Notes: a model not told the origin generated them from the letters alone. 33,995 nucleotides of DNA from Flavobacteria bacterium MS024-2A (GCA_905181895.1 CAJJAB010000113.1:1-33995), one strand, 5' to 3'; positions 26,056-33,995 are shown, numbered from the stretch's first letter. A program made the numbers and translations.

Positions 26056-26087
26056 AAAAAAAAACTACCTTATAGGTAGCTTTTTTT
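26056..26087. terminator. Bidirectional intrinsic terminator
   Basis: CTACC (26065-26069) pairs with GGTAG (26075-26079) around a 5-base loop. Seven Ts follow at 26081-26087 on the plus strand and nine As precede at 26056-26064, giving a T-run on the minus strand. It therefore serves both the carbonic anhydrase gene and the convergent ompH operon. Confidence 0.85.
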
Positions 26088-26103
26088 GATATTATTCATT
26101 AGA

Positions 26104-26610
26104 CTAAAAACCTAATTCAGTTTTTACATCTGATTTTAAATTTTTGCCTAGAGCAGAAATAACGCTTCCTCCTGGGCTTGAATCTAAAACATAATCAAAT
26201 CCTTGAATTCCTGCAACTTTTTCAATAGCTACACGTGCTTTTTCATAAAGAGGGCGCATCATTTCAGCAGATCGCTTTTGAAGTTCTTGCGAAGCAGTTT
26301 CTCTAAATTCTTGAATACGTTGTTGCATCTCTTGTAATTCAATTTGACGTTGCTGATTAATTAATTCAGTTTGATTCTGCGCATCACCCTGGTAGTTTTG
26401 TGCTTTAGTTTGGAATTCTTTAACAGAAGTTTCCATTTCATTAGCATATTGATCTTCAAGTTTTTTGAGTTCTTTTTGAGCTGCAATAACTTCAGGCATT
26501 TCACTGATTAATTCTTGTGTATTAATATGTGCTACATTAGATTGTGCCATAACATTTAATGGTGCAACTAATAATAATAAGCTAACAATAAGTTTGGTTA
26601 AATGTTTCAT
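26104..26610 (-). CDS. OmpH/Skp-family periplasmic chaperone, short copy
   Basis: Holds unfolded outer membrane proteins during transit through the periplasm. At 168 residues it has a signal peptide at about residues 1-22 (ending VMAQ). It then has the Skp layout: strand-start VAHINTQELI, a long helical arm (about residues 38-115) rich in Gln, Glu and Lys with coiled-coil pattern, and a closing body segment FDYVLDSSPGGSVIS. It lies 17 bases downstream of its longer paralogue and is last in the envelope operon, just before the bidirectional terminator. In related genomes two such genes follow bamA, as here. Confidence 0.93.
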   Translation of the reverse strand: MKHLTKLIVSLLLLVAPLNVMAQSNVAHINTQELISEMPEVIAAQKELKKLEDQYANEMETSVKEFQTKAQNYQGDAQNQTELINQQRQIELQEMQQRIQEFRETASQELQKRSAEMMRPLYEKARVAIEKVAGIQGFDYVLDSSPGGSVISALGKNLKSDVKTELGF

Positions 26611-26627
26611 AAAGTGAGATGTAAATA

Positions 26628-27224
26628 TTAATTTTTTGAGGTTGATATTTTAGTTTTTATAGCCTCCAGTTTATTCTTTTTATTTTGAATTCGTTGTTGT
26701 CTGTTTATTCTTTTAATAACTAGGTCGCTAATATCGTAATTTTTTGCGGAATATAACATAGTTACATTCGAAGATCGATCAAAAATAAAATCATATTTTT
26801 TTTCTTCCGCAATCAGTTTTACAATACTCATCACTTGATCCTGAACAGGTTGAATTAATTTAGATCGTTGAATTATCATATCACCAAAAGGGCCAAATCG
26901 TTTTTCTTGGAGGTTCACAATTCCAGAAGCAAAATCTTGTATTTCTAACTCTCTATCTTTAATTAATTCAGTGGTAAGTAAAATTCGTTCTGTATTTAAC
27001 TGATCCTGATCCTGTTTTAATTGAATTTTTTTAAGTTCAATTTCTTTTTTCCATACAGCTATATTTTTATCTAAAAGACGACTTGCTTCCTTATATTCTG
27101 TAACACTTTCTAAGATTATATTCATATCTATATAACCTACTCGAGTACCTCTTTGAGCATTAACTTTAATACTCATTAAAATAAGAATATTAAAAAAAAA
27201 GATCTTACGAAGGTTTATTTTCAT
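26628..27224 (-). CDS. OmpH/Skp-family periplasmic chaperone, long copy
   Basis: Second Skp-type chaperone, 198 residues. A signal peptide spans about residues 1-23 (ending VNAQ), followed by TRVGYIDMNIILE, the Skp start. The coiled-coil arms run about residues 43-115, with EEKKYDFIFDRSSNVTMLYSAK as the body segment (two adjoining pieces). It is longer than its neighbour by a lysine- and arginine-rich tail (about residues 165-198, RINRQQRIQNKKNKLEAIK). The gene starts 66 bases after the bamA stop; no promoter match is seen there. The two copies are clearly diverged, so they may serve different clients. Confidence 0.92.
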   Translation of the reverse strand: MKINLRKIFFFNILILMSIKVNAQRGTRVGYIDMNIILESVTEYKEASRLLDKNIAVWKKEIELKKIQLKQDQDQLNTERILLTTELIKDRELEIQDFASGIVNLQEKRFGPFGDMIIQRSKLIQPVQDQVMSIVKLIAEEKKYDFIFDRSSNVTMLYSAKNYDISDLVIKRINRQQRIQNKKNKLEAIKTKISTSKN

Positions 27225-27290
27225 AATTATTATAACGTAAACTTATTTAACTTATTTTAAGAATACTAGATTATAAGTTTATTAAATTCA

Positions 27291-29822
27291 TTAAAAACGT
27301 TGTCCTATAATAAAATGGGTTTCCCATCCATTAGAAGTATTTAAATTTTCATTTGCGTTGTCAAATCCATAGCCAAAGTCAATTCCAAGGAGGCCAAATG
27401 CTGGCATAAATATTCGAACACCGACTCCTGCAGAACGTTTGGAATTAAAAGGATCAAAATCTCTAAAGCTGTCATAACCATTACCAGCTTCTAAAAAGCT
27501 AAGTGCATAAATTGAAGCACTTGGTTTTAATGTAATAGGATAACGCAGCTCTAAGGAAAATTTATTATAAAGAACAGAACCATCGTTACCTGACAATGAT
27601 TGGTTTGGATATCCTCTCAATGCAATTGTTTCTCTTCCGTCAAGAGCATAGCTAACCATACCATCCCCCCCTAAGAAGAATCTTTCAAAAGGAATGTTTC
27701 CCCTACTTTGATTATATGCACCTATAAATCCAAAATCAGCTTGAGTTTTTAGTATTAATTTTTCGTAAATTGGAGTATACCAGGTTCCGTTGAACTTAAT
27801 TTTATAAAACTCTAACCACTTGAATTTTTCTTGATCTATTTGAGCAATTAAAGGATTTCCATTATCATCTTGAAATTCAGGAAGATCTCCCAAATTATCA
27901 TAGTCTGTTCCTGTGAAAAGAGAGTAAGGCGGGGTAAATTTTCCTGTGATATTAAATGAAGAACCTCCTGTTGGGAAAATAGGATTAACACGTGTATTAT
28001 TTCTAGAAAGACTTATTGTGTAAGCTAAGTTATTTGCTTGCCCATCTCCAAAAGTGAATAGTCCAGTGTAATAGTTATTTAGGTTGTAGTATTGATAAGA
28101 TATCGACTGAGACAGTTGAAAAAAATCATCCGGAATTGTAAGGCGTTTGGCTAATCCAAATGTGAGACCACTAATTTGAAAAGACTGGCTCTTATCTGCT
28201 AACCCAGTAAAGTAATCATAACGGTATTGTATAGTATGTTGAAGTGAGGTAGAAAACTGAACGGGTTGCTGACCACCTAGCCACGGTTCAGCAAAATTAA
28301 AACTATATGTACTATAAAATTGACTGGCCTGAAGTCTTAGGCCTAAATTTTGACCATCACCCATAGGTAGAGGTTTGTATGCTTTTTTATCAAAAATATT
28401 ACGCATTGAAAAGTTGTTAAACGATAAGCCTAAAGTTCCAATAAAACCTCCTTGACCGTATCCCCCTTGTAATTCTATCTGACTGGCACCTGATTCAACT
28501 AAGTCAAAGCGAACATCAATTGTCCCAGCATTTTGATCTACATTTTCCATTTGAGGGTTGATTTGCTCGGCATCAAAAAAACCAAGTTGACCTAGTTCCC
28601 TTACAGTTCTCACCAATTTGTCCTTACTGTAAAGATCGCCGGGCTTCGCTCTCATTTCACGATAAATTACATGGTCATTTGTTTTGGAATTTCCTTCCAC
28701 TACAATTTTATTAAAGTTGGCTAATTTTCCTTCTGTAATTCTAATTTCAAAATTGATAGTATCATTTATGGCACTAACTTCAACAGCATTGATATTAGAA
28801 AATAAATATCCATTATTTTGATATAAGTTGGTGATATCATTTCCATCAGGTTTAGAGTTATCGGCAATCCGTTTTTTAAGTAAAACACCATTATATACAT
28901 CTCCTTTTTTTAAACCTAGGATTCTTTGGAGTACTGAATTGGAATAAATTGTATTTCCAATAAATTCAATGTCACCAAAATAATATTTATTTCCTTCTTC
29001 TAAATCTAGATTTAAATTAAGGTTACTTAGGTCATCTTCATTTTGGATCAAGGTATCGGAGAGAATACGTGCATCGCGATATCCTTCCTCTTTATAAAAA
29101 TCGATCAATTTGGCGAGATCTTCTTTAAAATCCTTCTCTATAAATTTTGATTTTTTCCAAAAGCGTATCGATTTTTTATGTTTTGTATTTTTAAATTTGG
29201 ACTGTAATTTTTTGTCAGTAAAAACCTCGTTACCATCAAAAAGAATATCTTGAATTTTAACTCTGGGTCCTTTATCAATATTTACAACCATTTTAAAGGC
29301 ATTTCCTTCAACAGTGTCTTTAATGGTGTTTAGGACTACCTTGGTGTTTAAAAAGCCGTCTTTTTTGTATTTGTTTTGAATATAATTTTGAGTGTTGGTT
29401 AAGAAACTTTCTGAAAGTTTTTTTCCGACAGTTAGCTCAGTGTCAGTTAGAATTGATTCTTTTCGACCTTTTTTAATCCCATTGATTTTTACATCTGAAA
29501 GGGTAGGAAGTTCTTCAATTTCTATTTCAACTGTAATCCTATTACCAATAACTCTGGCAACATAAAGATTGATATCACTAAATAATTCTAGTCCCCAAAG
29601 TTTTTTGATTAAACCACTAATTTCTTCACCAGGAACTGTTAATTCTTGCTCTTTTCGTAATCCACTGTAGGAGATTACAGTTTGAGCATTGTAGGTTTTA
29701 AGACCCGAAACAATTATAGAATCCAGTACATAGGTTCTCCCTTTCTTGAAGTTATCTGTCTGGGCATTTATGATTCCTACCATGAGGAATAATAATCCAA
29801 CAAATAAAAATTTGTATCTCAT
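27291..29822 (-). CDS. bamA: Outer membrane barrel assembly factor BamA (Omp85)
   Basis: Central protein that folds and inserts outer membrane barrels. 843 residues: a signal peptide (MRYKFLFVGLLFLMVGIINAQ, ends about residue 21), five POTRA-type repeats (about residues 27-430, for example KNIKINGIK- and GNSKTNDHVIYREM-like segments) and a C-terminal barrel containing the Omp85 motif RGYPNQSLSG and the terminal strand FIIGQRF. I chose the ATG at 29820-29822. An in-frame ATG 33 bases upstream would put eleven polar residues before the signal peptide and overlap uppS by 32 bases. The chosen start leaves a 1-base gap. It sits between uppS and two Skp genes, the standard order in this phylum. Confidence 0.95.
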   Translation of the reverse strand: MRYKFLFVGLLFLMVGIINAQTDNFKKGRTYVLDSIIVSGLKTYNAQTVISYSGLRKEQELTVPGEEISGLIKKLWGLELFSDINLYVARVIGNRITVEIEIEELPTLSDVKINGIKKGRKESILTDTELTVGKKLSESFLTNTQNYIQNKYKKDGFLNTKVVLNTIKDTVEGNAFKMVVNIDKGPRVKIQDILFDGNEVFTDKKLQSKFKNTKHKKSIRFWKKSKFIEKDFKEDLAKLIDFYKEEGYRDARILSDTLIQNEDDLSNLNLNLDLEEGNKYYFGDIEFIGNTIYSNSVLQRILGLKKGDVYNGVLLKKRIADNSKPDGNDITNLYQNNGYLFSNINAVEVSAINDTINFEIRITEGKLANFNKIVVEGNSKTNDHVIYREMRAKPGDLYSKDKLVRTVRELGQLGFFDAEQINPQMENVDQNAGTIDVRFDLVESGASQIELQGGYGQGGFIGTLGLSFNNFSMRNIFDKKAYKPLPMGDGQNLGLRLQASQFYSTYSFNFAEPWLGGQQPVQFSTSLQHTIQYRYDYFTGLADKSQSFQISGLTFGLAKRLTIPDDFFQLSQSISYQYYNLNNYYTGLFTFGDGQANNLAYTISLSRNNTRVNPIFPTGGSSFNITGKFTPPYSLFTGTDYDNLGDLPEFQDDNGNPLIAQIDQEKFKWLEFYKIKFNGTWYTPIYEKLILKTQADFGFIGAYNQSRGNIPFERFFLGGDGMVSYALDGRETIALRGYPNQSLSGNDGSVLYNKFSLELRYPITLKPSASIYALSFLEAGNGYDSFRDFDPFNSKRSAGVGVRIFMPAFGLLGIDFGYGFDNANENLNTSNGWETHFIIGQRF

Positions 29823-29823
29823 T

Positions 29824-30543
29824 TTATGTTGTGAGTTGTTTACTCGTTTTTCCAAATCGTCTTTCTCTTTTACAGAAGTTTATTAATGCTTTGTTTAGAT
29901 CTTTTTTTGAAAAATCAGGCCATAGTGTTTTAGTAAAGTATAGTTCAGCATAAGCTATTTGCCATAACAAAAAATTACTTATTCTTTTTTCACCGCTGGT
30001 TCGTATTAGTAAATCTACAGGTGGTAAATAACGAGAGTAAAGATGCTCATTAATCGTGGACTGGTCAACTTTTTCAGGGGAAATTATACTATTTTTAACT
30101 TTATTAGCAATCATTTTTATTGCTTGTGTGAGTTCTTCTTTTGCCCCATAGTTAAGTGCGAGAGTTAGGGTCAGACCTGAATTTTTTTCTGTTTTCTTCA
30201 TAACATAAATTAATTCCTCTTTCACTAAATTTGGAAGTCCATCAAGATCACCGATAGCCTTTAATTTAATGTTATTTTTGATCAATCGATCAAATTCTTT
30301 TTTAAGGGTGCTGACAAGAAGCCGCATTAAAACGCCAACTTCATCTTCTGGACGACTCCAATTTTCAGTTGAAAAGGTGAAAAGCGTCAAATACTTTATT
30401 TCTTTAAGAGCAGCCTCTTCAATCACCCCTCTGACTGCCGAAGCACCTTTTTTATGACCCAATACTCGCTGTTTACCTCTTTGGGTTGCCCAACGACCGT
30501 TTCCATCCATTATAATAGCGACATGTTGCGGTAATTTGTTCAT
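29824..30543 (-). CDS. uppS: Undecaprenyl diphosphate synthase (di-trans,poly-cis isoprenyl transferase)
   Basis: Makes the C55 lipid carrier for peptidoglycan and O-antigen units by adding isopentenyl groups in cis. At 239 residues it is the normal length. The catalytic Asp13 lies in IIMDGNGRWATQRG (residues 10-23), and FSTENWSRP and LIRTSGEKRISNFLLWQ are the other two conserved regions. WQIAYAELYFTKTLWPDF closes the active site. The gene abuts porG (stop at 30544-30546, ATG at 30541-30543) with no gap, and ends 1 base before the bamA start. Confidence 0.96.
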   Translation of the reverse strand: MNKLPQHVAIIMDGNGRWATQRGKQRVLGHKKGASAVRGVIEEAALKEIKYLTLFTFSTENWSRPEDEVGVLMRLLVSTLKKEFDRLIKNNIKLKAIGDLDGLPNLVKEELIYVMKKTEKNSGLTLTLALNYGAKEELTQAIKMIANKVKNSIISPEKVDQSTINEHLYSRYLPPVDLLIRTSGEKRISNFLLWQIAYAELYFTKTLWPDFSKKDLNKALINFCKRERRFGKTSKQLTT

Positions 30544-31266
30544 TTATTCTTTGCAATAACATGGAAGATCGCCAAAGGTAAATGAAATTGTCAAACCCGT
30601 AAAAATATACCAGTCATTATTCGTAATATTTCCAAATTTATATTCTTGAATATCTTCAAATTCATTTCCTGGATTACTTCCATCTAAATTATCAGTTAAT
30701 GTATAACGAGCTCCCATCTCAAAGGCAAGAACAAAAATTGGGTTGGGATTTATCTTAAAACCGAAAATTAAAGGAAAGGCTATATTTTCATCAGTACCAT
30801 AATTATTATAAGTAGCAGGAGTATTAGACCCATTTGGAGTAAGGTAAAATTGGTTGTATCTGAAATAACTAACTCCATAAAAAATGTAGGGAGTAAAACT
30901 TAAAGTCTCATCATGTAAATTAAAAGCAAAAAAATTTATTTCTATACCTACCATTGCTTCTTGGATGCTATTATCGAGTTTATATGATCTTCGAAAGCGA
31001 TTTAGGTCATTATTTCTGTATTCATTTTCCACTAATTTTGTAAAAGTAAATCCAGCTCGAAGAGAGTAACGGTCAGTAGCATTCCATTTATAAGTCAATC
31101 CAAGTGCTGGTGAATTTGGATTTATATATTTATCAGTCCCTATGTCTCCAATATAGTTGCTAGCTCCAATAAAAGCTCCTACTTCATGATATTGAGCTGT
31201 TAAAGCTATCACAAAAAAATAGAAAAAAATAGTAAAGAATAATTTGTGTAATTTAAACTTAATCAT
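30544..31266 (-). CDS. porG: PorG-like outer membrane barrel (DUF6089 family), type IX secretion
   Basis: 240 residues with a signal peptide (about residues 1-25, ending LTAQ) and alternating strands typical of a small outer membrane barrel. Recognisable starts are EVGAFIGASNYIGDIG and SLRAGFTFTKLVE, with a late strand WYIFTGLTISFTFG. In Porphyromonas gingivalis the PorG protein anchors the PorK/PorN ring of the type IX system and its gene precedes uppS-bamA-ompH-ompH; the same order here supports the name (knowledge plus context). Two cysteines sit near the C-terminus (LPCYCKE). An unusual 40-base hairpin lies 1 base upstream of the ATG (31264-31266). If not PorG, it is a general DUF6089 barrel. 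Confidence 0.8.
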   Translation of the reverse strand: MIKFKLHKLFFTIFFYFFVIALTAQYHEVGAFIGASNYIGDIGTDKYINPNSPALGLTYKWNATDRYSLRAGFTFTKLVENEYRNNDLNRFRRSYKLDNSIQEAMVGIEINFFAFNLHDETLSFTPYIFYGVSYFRYNQFYLTPNGSNTPATYNNYGTDENIAFPLIFGFKINPNPIFVLAFEMGARYTLTDNLDGSNPGNEFEDIQEYKFGNITNNDWYIFTGLTISFTFGDLPCYCKE

Positions 31267-31267
31267 G

Positions 31268-31307
31268 AATGTTTATACGCAAGGATTACTTGCATTATAT
31301 AAACATT
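31268..31307 (-). promoter_or_regulatory. Long imperfect hairpin in the porG leader
   Basis: Outer arms AATGTTTATA (31268-31277) and TATAAACATT (31298-31307) are perfect 10-base complements. Inner arms GCAAG (31279-31283) and CTTGC (31289-31293) are perfect 5-base complements with a 5-base loop. The only unpaired bases in between are one C on one side and ATTA on the other. The structure ends 1 base before the porG ATG and starts 12 bases after the nadK stop. No T-run follows in the porG direction, so it is not a terminator for nadK. Confidence 0.7.
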
Positions 31308-31319
31308 AAAACGCCTTTT

Positions 31320-32201
31320 TTATTGTGTATTTCTTGAGTCTTGTCCCCAAAAAAGTTTTTCTCGAAGTGTATCGAAAAAAAAGGCTCCTTCTAATTGAAC
31401 GGTTTGAATTGAAAAAGCAGCTTTTTTCAAATAAATATCATTACCATTTTCAATGGTCAAAATTCTTGAGTCTAAAGACAACAAGTGGTTTTTATCTCTT
31501 CCGTCAACAGATATTTTAATAGCTGTAGAATCAGTTACAATCAGTGGCCGCATATTAATATTATGAGGGGCTATTGGATTTAAAATCCAACAAGCGGAAT
31601 CAGGAGACACTATAGGACCTCCGTTACTTAATGAATATCCCGTCGAACCTGTTGGGGTAGAAACGATAAGGCCATCAGCCCAATAGGTGGTAAGATGTTT
31701 TCCATCCAATTCAGCTTTAATACTCAACATGGATGTAGTATTTTTTCTATTAATACTAACTTCATTAAGAGCAAAACCAATTTTCTCAAGAGCACTAATT
31801 GTATTTTTTGTACTCACTTCAAGCAACGAACGTTTAATGAATGTGTATTTCTTTTTAAAAAACAAATCTAAGCCTTCGGCTAATACATCACGATGGAGTG
31901 AGGTCAAAAAGCCTAGTCTTCCGGTGTTGATTCCAAAAATTGGAATTTTAGAATCACGAACTATTGTTATGGATCTCAAAAGAGTCCCATCTCCACCAAT
32001 TGAAAAGAGAAAATCAATATTAGAAGCAAGGATTTCATCATCACTGAAGTAAGAAATACCCTCTTGCTCAGCACTCATATATTTCTTGAGTCTATTAACT
32101 AACGATATATTATGTTGATGGGATTCCAAATAGGCAATTACTGTTCTTATATAAGTCAGTGTTTCGGGAGAAAAAAATGCGCTATAGATCGCTATATTCA
32201 T
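31320..32201 (-). CDS. nadK: NAD kinase
   Basis: Phosphorylates NAD to NADP in the cytoplasm. 293 residues from the chosen ATG. GGDGT at residues 69-73 is the catalytic diacylglycerol-kinase-like motif. It is followed by IPIFGINTGRLGFLTSL, the NE motif in FALNEVSINR, and STPTGSTGYSLSNGGPIV, the family's nucleotide site. I start at 32199-32201, giving MNIAIYSAFF as in related proteins. An ATG at 32226-32228 adds nine residues but falls within the -7 box at 32226-32233 and cannot be part of that transcript. It heads the leftward envelope operon. Confidence 0.94.
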   Translation of the reverse strand: MNIAIYSAFFSPETLTYIRTVIAYLESHQHNISLVNRLKKYMSAEQEGISYFSDDEILASNIDFLFSIGGDGTLLRSITIVRDSKIPIFGINTGRLGFLTSLHRDVLAEGLDLFFKKKYTFIKRSLLEVSTKNTISALEKIGFALNEVSINRKNTTSMLSIKAELDGKHLTTYWADGLIVSTPTGSTGYSLSNGGPIVSPDSACWILNPIAPHNINMRPLIVTDSTAIKISVDGRDKNHLLSLDSRILTIENGNDIYLKKAAFSIQTVQLEGAFFFDTLREKLFWGQDSRNTQ

Positions 32202-32225
32202 AGAAATATACTTGTGGTAAATGTA

Positions 32226-32233
32226 CAAAAGTA
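32226..32233 (-). promoter_or_regulatory. Promoter -7 element for nadK operon
   Basis: On the minus strand TACTTTTG (32233-32226) matches TAnnTTTG exactly, 24 bases before the chosen nadK ATG. No TTG is found at 17-23 bases upstream, so only the -7 half is supported. Confidence 0.45.
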
Positions 32234-32333
32234 GAAATAATCACAATAGGTCAGTTTAAAAAATGTACAAGTCAATAAATAAATCCATTTTTATTGAAAG
32301 GTATTCTGTAAAGCTCTTATTTTTACAATAAAA

Positions 32334-33050
32334 ATGACTTTACTGAGCGTTAACATTAATAAAGTTGCTACACTTCGCAATGCTAGAGGCGGAAATATCC
32401 CAAATTTATTAGAGGTTACAAAAGATTTGCAGAGATTTGGAGCACAGGGAATTACAATACATCCTCGTCCGGACCAACGGCATATTCGTTATGAAGATGC
32501 TTTCGCCCTCTCAGAAGGATTAACTAAAGAATTTAATATTGAAGGGAATCCTATTCCTAAGTTTATTGAAATGGTTTTAGATATCAAGCCCGATCAAGTT
32601 ACTTTAGTACCAGATGGGAATGATGTTTTAACTTCAAATGCAGGATGGGATACATCAAAAAATATAAAGTTTTTAACTCCTATTATAAAAGTGTTTAAAG
32701 ATGCTGGAATTCGTACTTCTATTTTTGTGGATCCCGATATCGAAATGATTGAAGGCGCACTGAATTTAGGATCAGATCGAATTGAGTTATATACCGAGGC
32801 ATACGCAACTAATTATCAGAAAGATCCCGACAAAGCAATCGCACCTTATATTGCTGCAGCAAATAAAGCTAATGAAATTGGATTAGGGATCAATGCAGGT
32901 CACGATTTAAATCTGGATAATATTGCTTTTTTCGCTAAAAATATTCCAGGACTACTTGAAGTGTCAATTGGACATGCTTTGATGTGTGAGAGTCTTTATT
33001 TAGGATTTGAAAATGTAATTCCTATGTATCTTCAACGTTTATCCTCTTGA
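32334..33050 (+). CDS. pdxJ: Pyridoxine 5'-phosphate synthase
   Basis: Last step of de novo vitamin B6 synthesis: condenses 1-deoxyxylulose 5-phosphate with 3-amino-2-oxopropyl phosphate. It has 238 residues in a TIM barrel. Family markers are LLSVNINKVATLRNARGG at the N-terminus, ITIHPRPDQRHI, QVTLVPDGNDVLTSNAGWD and the C-terminal GINAGHDLNLDN and EVSIGHALMCESLY phosphate-binding region. The expected alternative partner PdxA is not in this window. It overlaps the next gene by 4 bases (TTGA), so the two are translationally coupled. It is divergent from nadK across a 132-base gap. Confidence 0.96.
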   Translation: MTLLSVNINKVATLRNARGGNIPNLLEVTKDLQRFGAQGITIHPRPDQRHIRYEDAFALSEGLTKEFNIEGNPIPKFIEMVLDIKPDQVTLVPDGNDVLTSNAGWDTSKNIKFLTPIIKVFKDAGIRTSIFVDPDIEMIEGALNLGSDRIELYTEAYATNYQKDPDKAIAPYIAAANKANEIGLGINAGHDLNLDNIAFFAKNIPGLLEVSIGHALMCESLYLGFENVIPMYLQRLSS

Positions 33051-33823
33051 ATATATTACACAGTAACATTATTGGTGACCATGGAAAGGATTTAATAATT
33101 CTTCATGGATTTTTGGGAATGGGAGATAATTGGAAAACACATGCCAAGCAATGGTGCTCTTTGGGCTATCGAGTTCATTTGATTGATCAGCGCAATCATG
33201 GAAAAAGTTTTTGGAGCCCTGATTTTACCTATTCAATTTTAGCTAAGGATATAATTAATTATTGTAATTATCATCAATTAGAAAGAGTTTTAGCATTGGG
33301 ACATTCTATGGGAGGAAAAACTTTAATGCGTCTAGCTTCTGATTTCCCCAAATATATTAAAGCTTTTATAATAGCAGATATTGCTCCAAAAACCTATAGT
33401 CCAAATCACCAAGAGATTTTAAATGGATTAAGTCATTTTGATTTTACTCAAATTAAGACACGTATTGATGCTGACAATTCTTTATCGAATTACATAAAGG
33501 ATCAAGGGATAAGAATGTTTTTATTGAAAAACTTATATTGGGAAAGTAAAGGAAAGTTGGCTCTTCGATTAAATATTGAAGTATTGAAAAACGCGAATGA
33601 ATTAATAGGGGAGGGATTGCCACTTAATGCTAAATCAACTCATCAGTGTCTATTTATTAAAGGGGAAAAATCAGATTATATTTTAAAAAAAGATACTTCA
33701 ATTATTAAGCATCATTTCCCTAATGCAGAGCAAATAACAGTTCCAAATGCAGGACATTGGCTCCATGCAGAGAACCCCTCTTTCTTTTTTGAGGTGGTCA
33801 CAGAGTGGTTGCAAAAACAGTAA
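33047..33823 (+). CDS. Alpha/beta-fold hydrolase (YbfF-like)
   Basis: 258 residues with a complete alpha/beta hydrolase fold. The oxyanion strand ILHGFLGMGDNW, the family signature IDQRNHGKS, the nucleophile elbow GHSMGG (Ser in the centre), IADIAPKTYSPNH and the catalytic histidine near the C-terminus in AGHWLHAENP are all visible. The pattern resembles the esterase YbfF group rather than a haloalkane dehalogenase, but the substrate is unknown. The start is a TTG at 33047 overlapping the pdxJ stop; it keeps the short N-terminal strand NILHSNIIG expected of the family. Coupling with pdxJ suggests co-expression, not necessarily a shared pathway. Confidence 0.92.
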   Translation: MNILHSNIIGDHGKDLIILHGFLGMGDNWKTHAKQWCSLGYRVHLIDQRNHGKSFWSPDFTYSILAKDIINYCNYHQLERVLALGHSMGGKTLMRLASDFPKYIKAFIIADIAPKTYSPNHQEILNGLSHFDFTQIKTRIDADNSLSNYIKDQGIRMFLLKNLYWESKGKLALRLNIEVLKNANELIGEGLPLNAKSTHQCLFIKGEKSDYILKKDTSIIKHHFPNAEQITVPNAGHWLHAENPSFFFEVVTEWLQKQ

Positions 33824-33914
33824 TATTTTAACACTATTCTTTTAAAATGTGATATTTATTGTAACATTCGGTGATACGATTTACATGTCCTACATTTACA
33901 ATGAAATTAAAAAA

Positions 33915-33995
33915 ATGAAAGCTATTATTCGCACTGCTATTGCTTCAGACAGTTCAGCTATTTTATCGTTAATCAAAGAATTAGCTCTTTTTGAA
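33915..33995 (+). CDS. GNAT family N-acetyltransferase (partial, runs off window)
   Basis: Only the first 27 codons are present, MKAIIRTAIASDSSAILSLI continuing KELALFE. The (I)IRxAxxxDxxxILxLIxELAxFE pattern is typical of GNAT acetyltransferases such as the diamine acetyltransferase group. No active-site part is included, so the substrate is unknown. The ATG at 33915 is preceded by 91 bases after the hydrolase gene. A weak -7-like TACATTTA at 33891 has no suitable TTG upstream. Confidence 0.75.
   Translation, partial: MKAIIRTAIASDSSAILSLIKELALFE

Noticed and set aside
30269-30457. Open frame on the plus strand inside uppS
   Set aside because: It is a shadow of the conserved uppS gene, with no family resemblance or start context of its own.
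31687-32052. 121-codon open frame on the plus strand opposite nadK
   Set aside because: nadK on the other strand has every family motif; this frame has low-complexity hydrophobic content expected of an antisense shadow.
1-33995. Mobile element, prophage or defence island
   Set aside because: No transposase, integrase, tRNA-flanked repeat, restriction or toxin-antitoxin gene was seen; composition looks uniform and gene content is housekeeping and envelope functions.

Overview
The window looks like an ordinary chromosomal segment of a flavobacterium (Bacteroidota, probably Flavobacteriaceae). This rests on the low GC content, a full-length sprA gene of the type IX secretion/gliding apparatus, signal peptides that end in the Bacteroidota-style '-A/S-Q', almost no Shine-Dalgarno sequences, and several matches to the Bacteroidota promoter (TTG, about 19-23 bases, TAnnTTTG). 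Gene density is very high. Only one gap exceeds 300 bases (11504-11827). I see no tRNA, rRNA, CRISPR array, insertion sequence, prophage or recognisable defence island.

Layout. (1) 1-11560, all rightward: the 3' part of a fused malic enzyme (maeB), ruvA, the 7.4-kb sprA, then from its own promoter gcvH, a VanZ-like membrane protein and a TonB-like energy transducer, closed by a strong terminator. (2) 11774-16902: a cytochrome c oxidase maturation and subunit cluster. It holds heme O synthase (ctaB), two subunit-III genes, a subunit-IV gene, a cysteine-free Sco-like protein, a canonical Sco protein, a DUF420 membrane protein and a 71-residue CxxC protein. (3) 16915-23732: from a good promoter, a six-helix membrane protein and a small winged-helix regulator, then a MacB-type ABC ATPase, two paralogous FtsX/MacB-type permeases, a membrane-fusion adaptor and a TolC-family outer membrane protein, which together make a tripartite export system. 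(4) 23822-26087: tsaB (tRNA t6A synthesis), a convergent Nfu-type iron-sulfur scaffold and a gamma-class carbonic anhydrase, ending at a bidirectional terminator. (5) 32233 down to 26104, all leftward: nadK, a PorG-like barrel, uppS, bamA and two Skp/OmpH chaperones, an envelope-biogenesis operon. (6) 32334-33995, rightward: pdxJ, an alpha/beta hydrolase and the first 27 codons of a GNAT acetyltransferase.

How they fit together. SprA is the outer membrane translocon of the type IX system and PorG is its ring-associated barrel. BamA and the Skp chaperones, encoded beside porG, are the machinery expected to fold barrels such as SprA and PorG. The oxidase cluster supplies heme, copper delivery and subunits III/IV for a caa3/aa3-type oxidase whose subunits I and II are not in this window.

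I did not find a clearly new biological system. The places most worth a second look are a 40-base hairpin filling the leader just before the porG start codon, a terminator-like hairpin five bases before the start of the cysteine-free Sco-like gene, the paired Sco-like/Sco/DUF420/CxxC set, the roughly 100-residue insert in the second subunit III, and the membrane-protein plus winged-helix pair ahead of the MacAB-TolC-like exporter.
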